Below, piece after piece: positions 14,417 to 15,208 of a stretch of 15,208 bases of DNA; position 1 is the first letter of the stretch, and every line of letters begins with the position of its first letter. Both the position numbers and the translations under genes were made by a program. The notes under the pieces were generated by a model. It ran no database searches. It was not told the DNA's origin and saw only the letters and a list, made by a program, of their open reading frames with translations. This DNA comes from an uncultured Acidobacteriota bacterium (lineage in GTDB: Bacteria; Acidobacteriota; Thermoanaerobaculia; Gp7-AA8): contig CAMPKJ010000101.1 in assembly GCA_946887105.1 (NCBI GenBank), positions 1 through 15,208 of the forward strand, read 5' to 3'.

Positions 14417-15166
14417 TCATCCTTTTTTCTTCAGACTCTCGATCATGGCCTCGACGGTGTGCTTCGCGCGTTTCTTGTAGAACTCGTCGAGCACCTTGCG
14501 GATCCCGGGATGTTTCGAGAGCACGCCATCGAGCTTGTCCTTGTCGAGGCGCAACAGCTCGGTGCGTTGCGAGGCGGTGATGGTCGCCGTGCGAGGTTTC
14601 CCGGTCAACACGCTCACTTCTCCGAAAAAATCCCCTTCACCGAGGCGGGCCAGGTAGAGCGAACCGCCGCCGGGTGCGCTGCTGCGCGTGTAGACCTTCA
14701 CCTCACCGGAGGCGATGAGATACATCGACGTGCCGGGATCGCCTTCGCTGATGATGACGCTCCCCTCGTCGTGCGACTCGACCTCCATCTCCTTGACGAT
14801 GGCCTCGCGCTCGACGTCGCCGAGGATTTCGAAGAGAGGGCTCTTCGGAAGAGGACGGGAGAAGAGCGGCTCGGCGGTGCCCGGGGCCTCGGCAGGCTTC
14901 GCGACCTGCTCGCGCACTTTGTCCGCTTTCTTGCGGACGGCGATGGCCTGTACGGTGAGGCCGTTGTCCTCGTAGTACTTGGCCGTGGCCTCGTACTGCG
15001 CGACCGCCTCCTCGGCCATCCCGGCGCCCGAAAGCGCGTCGGCGTACTGGAGGCGGATGCGAGGATTGGAAGGGTACTTCTCGTGCTCGCGCTTCAGCAC
15101 GGGAACCGCGCGCGCATACTCGCGACGCGCCAGCAGCGTCGCGCCGCTCTCGGTTTCTTCAGCCAT
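14417..15166 (-). CDS. TPR-like plus cyclic nucleotide-binding domain protein
   Basis: The product has 249 residues. Residues ~1-90 are helical and TPR-like (LLARREYARAVPVLKREHEK, then RLQYADALSGAGMAEEAVAQ). Residues ~105-215 are a cyclic nucleotide-binding domain (LPKSPLFEILGDVE, EGSVIISEGDPGTSMYLIAS, GEVKVYT). The phosphate-binding cassette is well kept (GEGDFFGEVSVLTGKPRTAT), with FGE at 181-183 and Arg192 placed to bind the cyclic phosphate. The last ~35 residues form a basic helix ending ESLKKKG. There is no helix-turn-helix, so it is not a CRP-type regulator and probably acts by protein contact. No signal peptide or membrane helix is seen, so it should be cytoplasmic. It is the first visible gene of a minus-strand group with def and the flavoprotein. 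The ligand (cAMP or cGMP) cannot be told from sequence. Confidence 0.9.
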   Translation of the reverse strand: MAEETESGATLLARREYARAVPVLKREHEKYPSNPRIRLQYADALSGAGMAEEAVAQYEATAKYYEDNGLTVQAIAVRKKADKVREQVAKPAEAPGTAEPLFSRPLPKSPLFEILGDVEREAIVKEMEVESHDEGSVIISEGDPGTSMYLIASGEVKVYTRSSAPGGGSLYLARLGEGDFFGEVSVLTGKPRTATITASQRTELLRLDKDKLDGVLSKHPGIRKVLDEFYKKRAKHTVEAMIESLKKKG

Positions 15167-15176
15167 ACGGCGGGAG

Positions 15177-15182
15177 ATTGTA
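15177..15182 (-). promoter_or_regulatory. Possible -10 box TACAAT for the cyclic nucleotide-binding protein gene
   Basis: TACAAT on the minus strand ends 10 bases before the ATG at 15166. It is the same hexamer at nearly the same distance as before the flavoprotein gene. No Shine-Dalgarno follows, and no -35 consensus is visible before the window edge. Confidence 0.4.
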
Positions 15183-15194
15183 GCCCGGGGCGTT

Positions 15195-15208
15195 GAGTCT
15201 TAGAGTCT
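15195..15208. repeat. Two GAGTCT copies at the window edge
   Basis: GAGTCTTA then GAGTCT runs into the right edge. Two copies of an 8-base unit could be the start of a fourth array like those at 621, 2001 and 11135, or chance. Confidence 0.2.

Noticed and set aside
1..15208. tRNA, rRNA or known riboswitch
   Set aside because: No cloverleaf, rRNA-like block or recognisable aptamer core was seen in the gaps, all of which are under about 115 bases.

Overview
The window is a dense, GC-rich stretch of bacterial chromosome. It holds 12 protein genes, no RNA gene, no CRISPR array and no insertion sequence. No gap longer than about 115 bp lacks a gene. An Oar-like TonB-dependent receptor with an N-terminal carboxypeptidase-regulatory domain, a sulfatase-fold/TPR fusion lipoprotein, a 7TM SpoIIE-type phosphatase and SpmAB together suggest a Gram-negative member of Acidobacteriota (perhaps Thermoanaerobaculia or a relative). 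That placement is inferred from gene content; no marker gene in the window proves it.

Layout. (i) 1-2016, plus strand: the 3' end of an N-acyl-D-amino-acid deacylase, then an APC-family amino acid permease, which fits use of D-amino acids or peptides. (ii) 2112-3253, minus strand: spmA-spmB overlapping by ATGA. (iii) 3271-6977, plus strand: a lipobox-bearing 7TM PP2C/SpoIIE phosphatase, translationally coupled (GTGA overlap) to a lipoprotein with an alkaline-phosphatase-superfamily domain and C-terminal TPRs. This ends at a strong hairpin terminator shared with the next gene. (iv) 7027-10089, minus strand: a 1020-aa TonB-dependent receptor. (v) 10182-12518, minus strand: era and a CNNM/CBS/CorC-HlyC protein. 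(vi) 12560-13216, plus strand: a coiled-coil protein of unknown function. (vii) 13217-15166, minus strand: an FNR-like flavoprotein, peptide deformylase (TTG start) and a TPR plus cyclic-nucleotide-binding protein.

The most unusual structure is a set of three intergenic elements at 621-707, 2001-2090 and 11135-11227. Each is a tandem array of short units (10 bp, 7 bp and 7 bp) followed, after a 12-25 bp spacer, by a matching number of reverse-complement units, so the transcript can fold into one long hairpin. The unit sequences are unrelated, but the architecture and the position just 3' of a stop codon are shared. They look like one class of element defined by structure, not sequence.

Other points worth following are a metal-ligand His-to-Pro change in the sulfatase-fold protein, TANNNT boxes 6-13 nt before several starts that lack Shine-Dalgarno sites (possible leaderless transcripts), and a reductase lacking the usual C-terminal nucleotide-binding motif.
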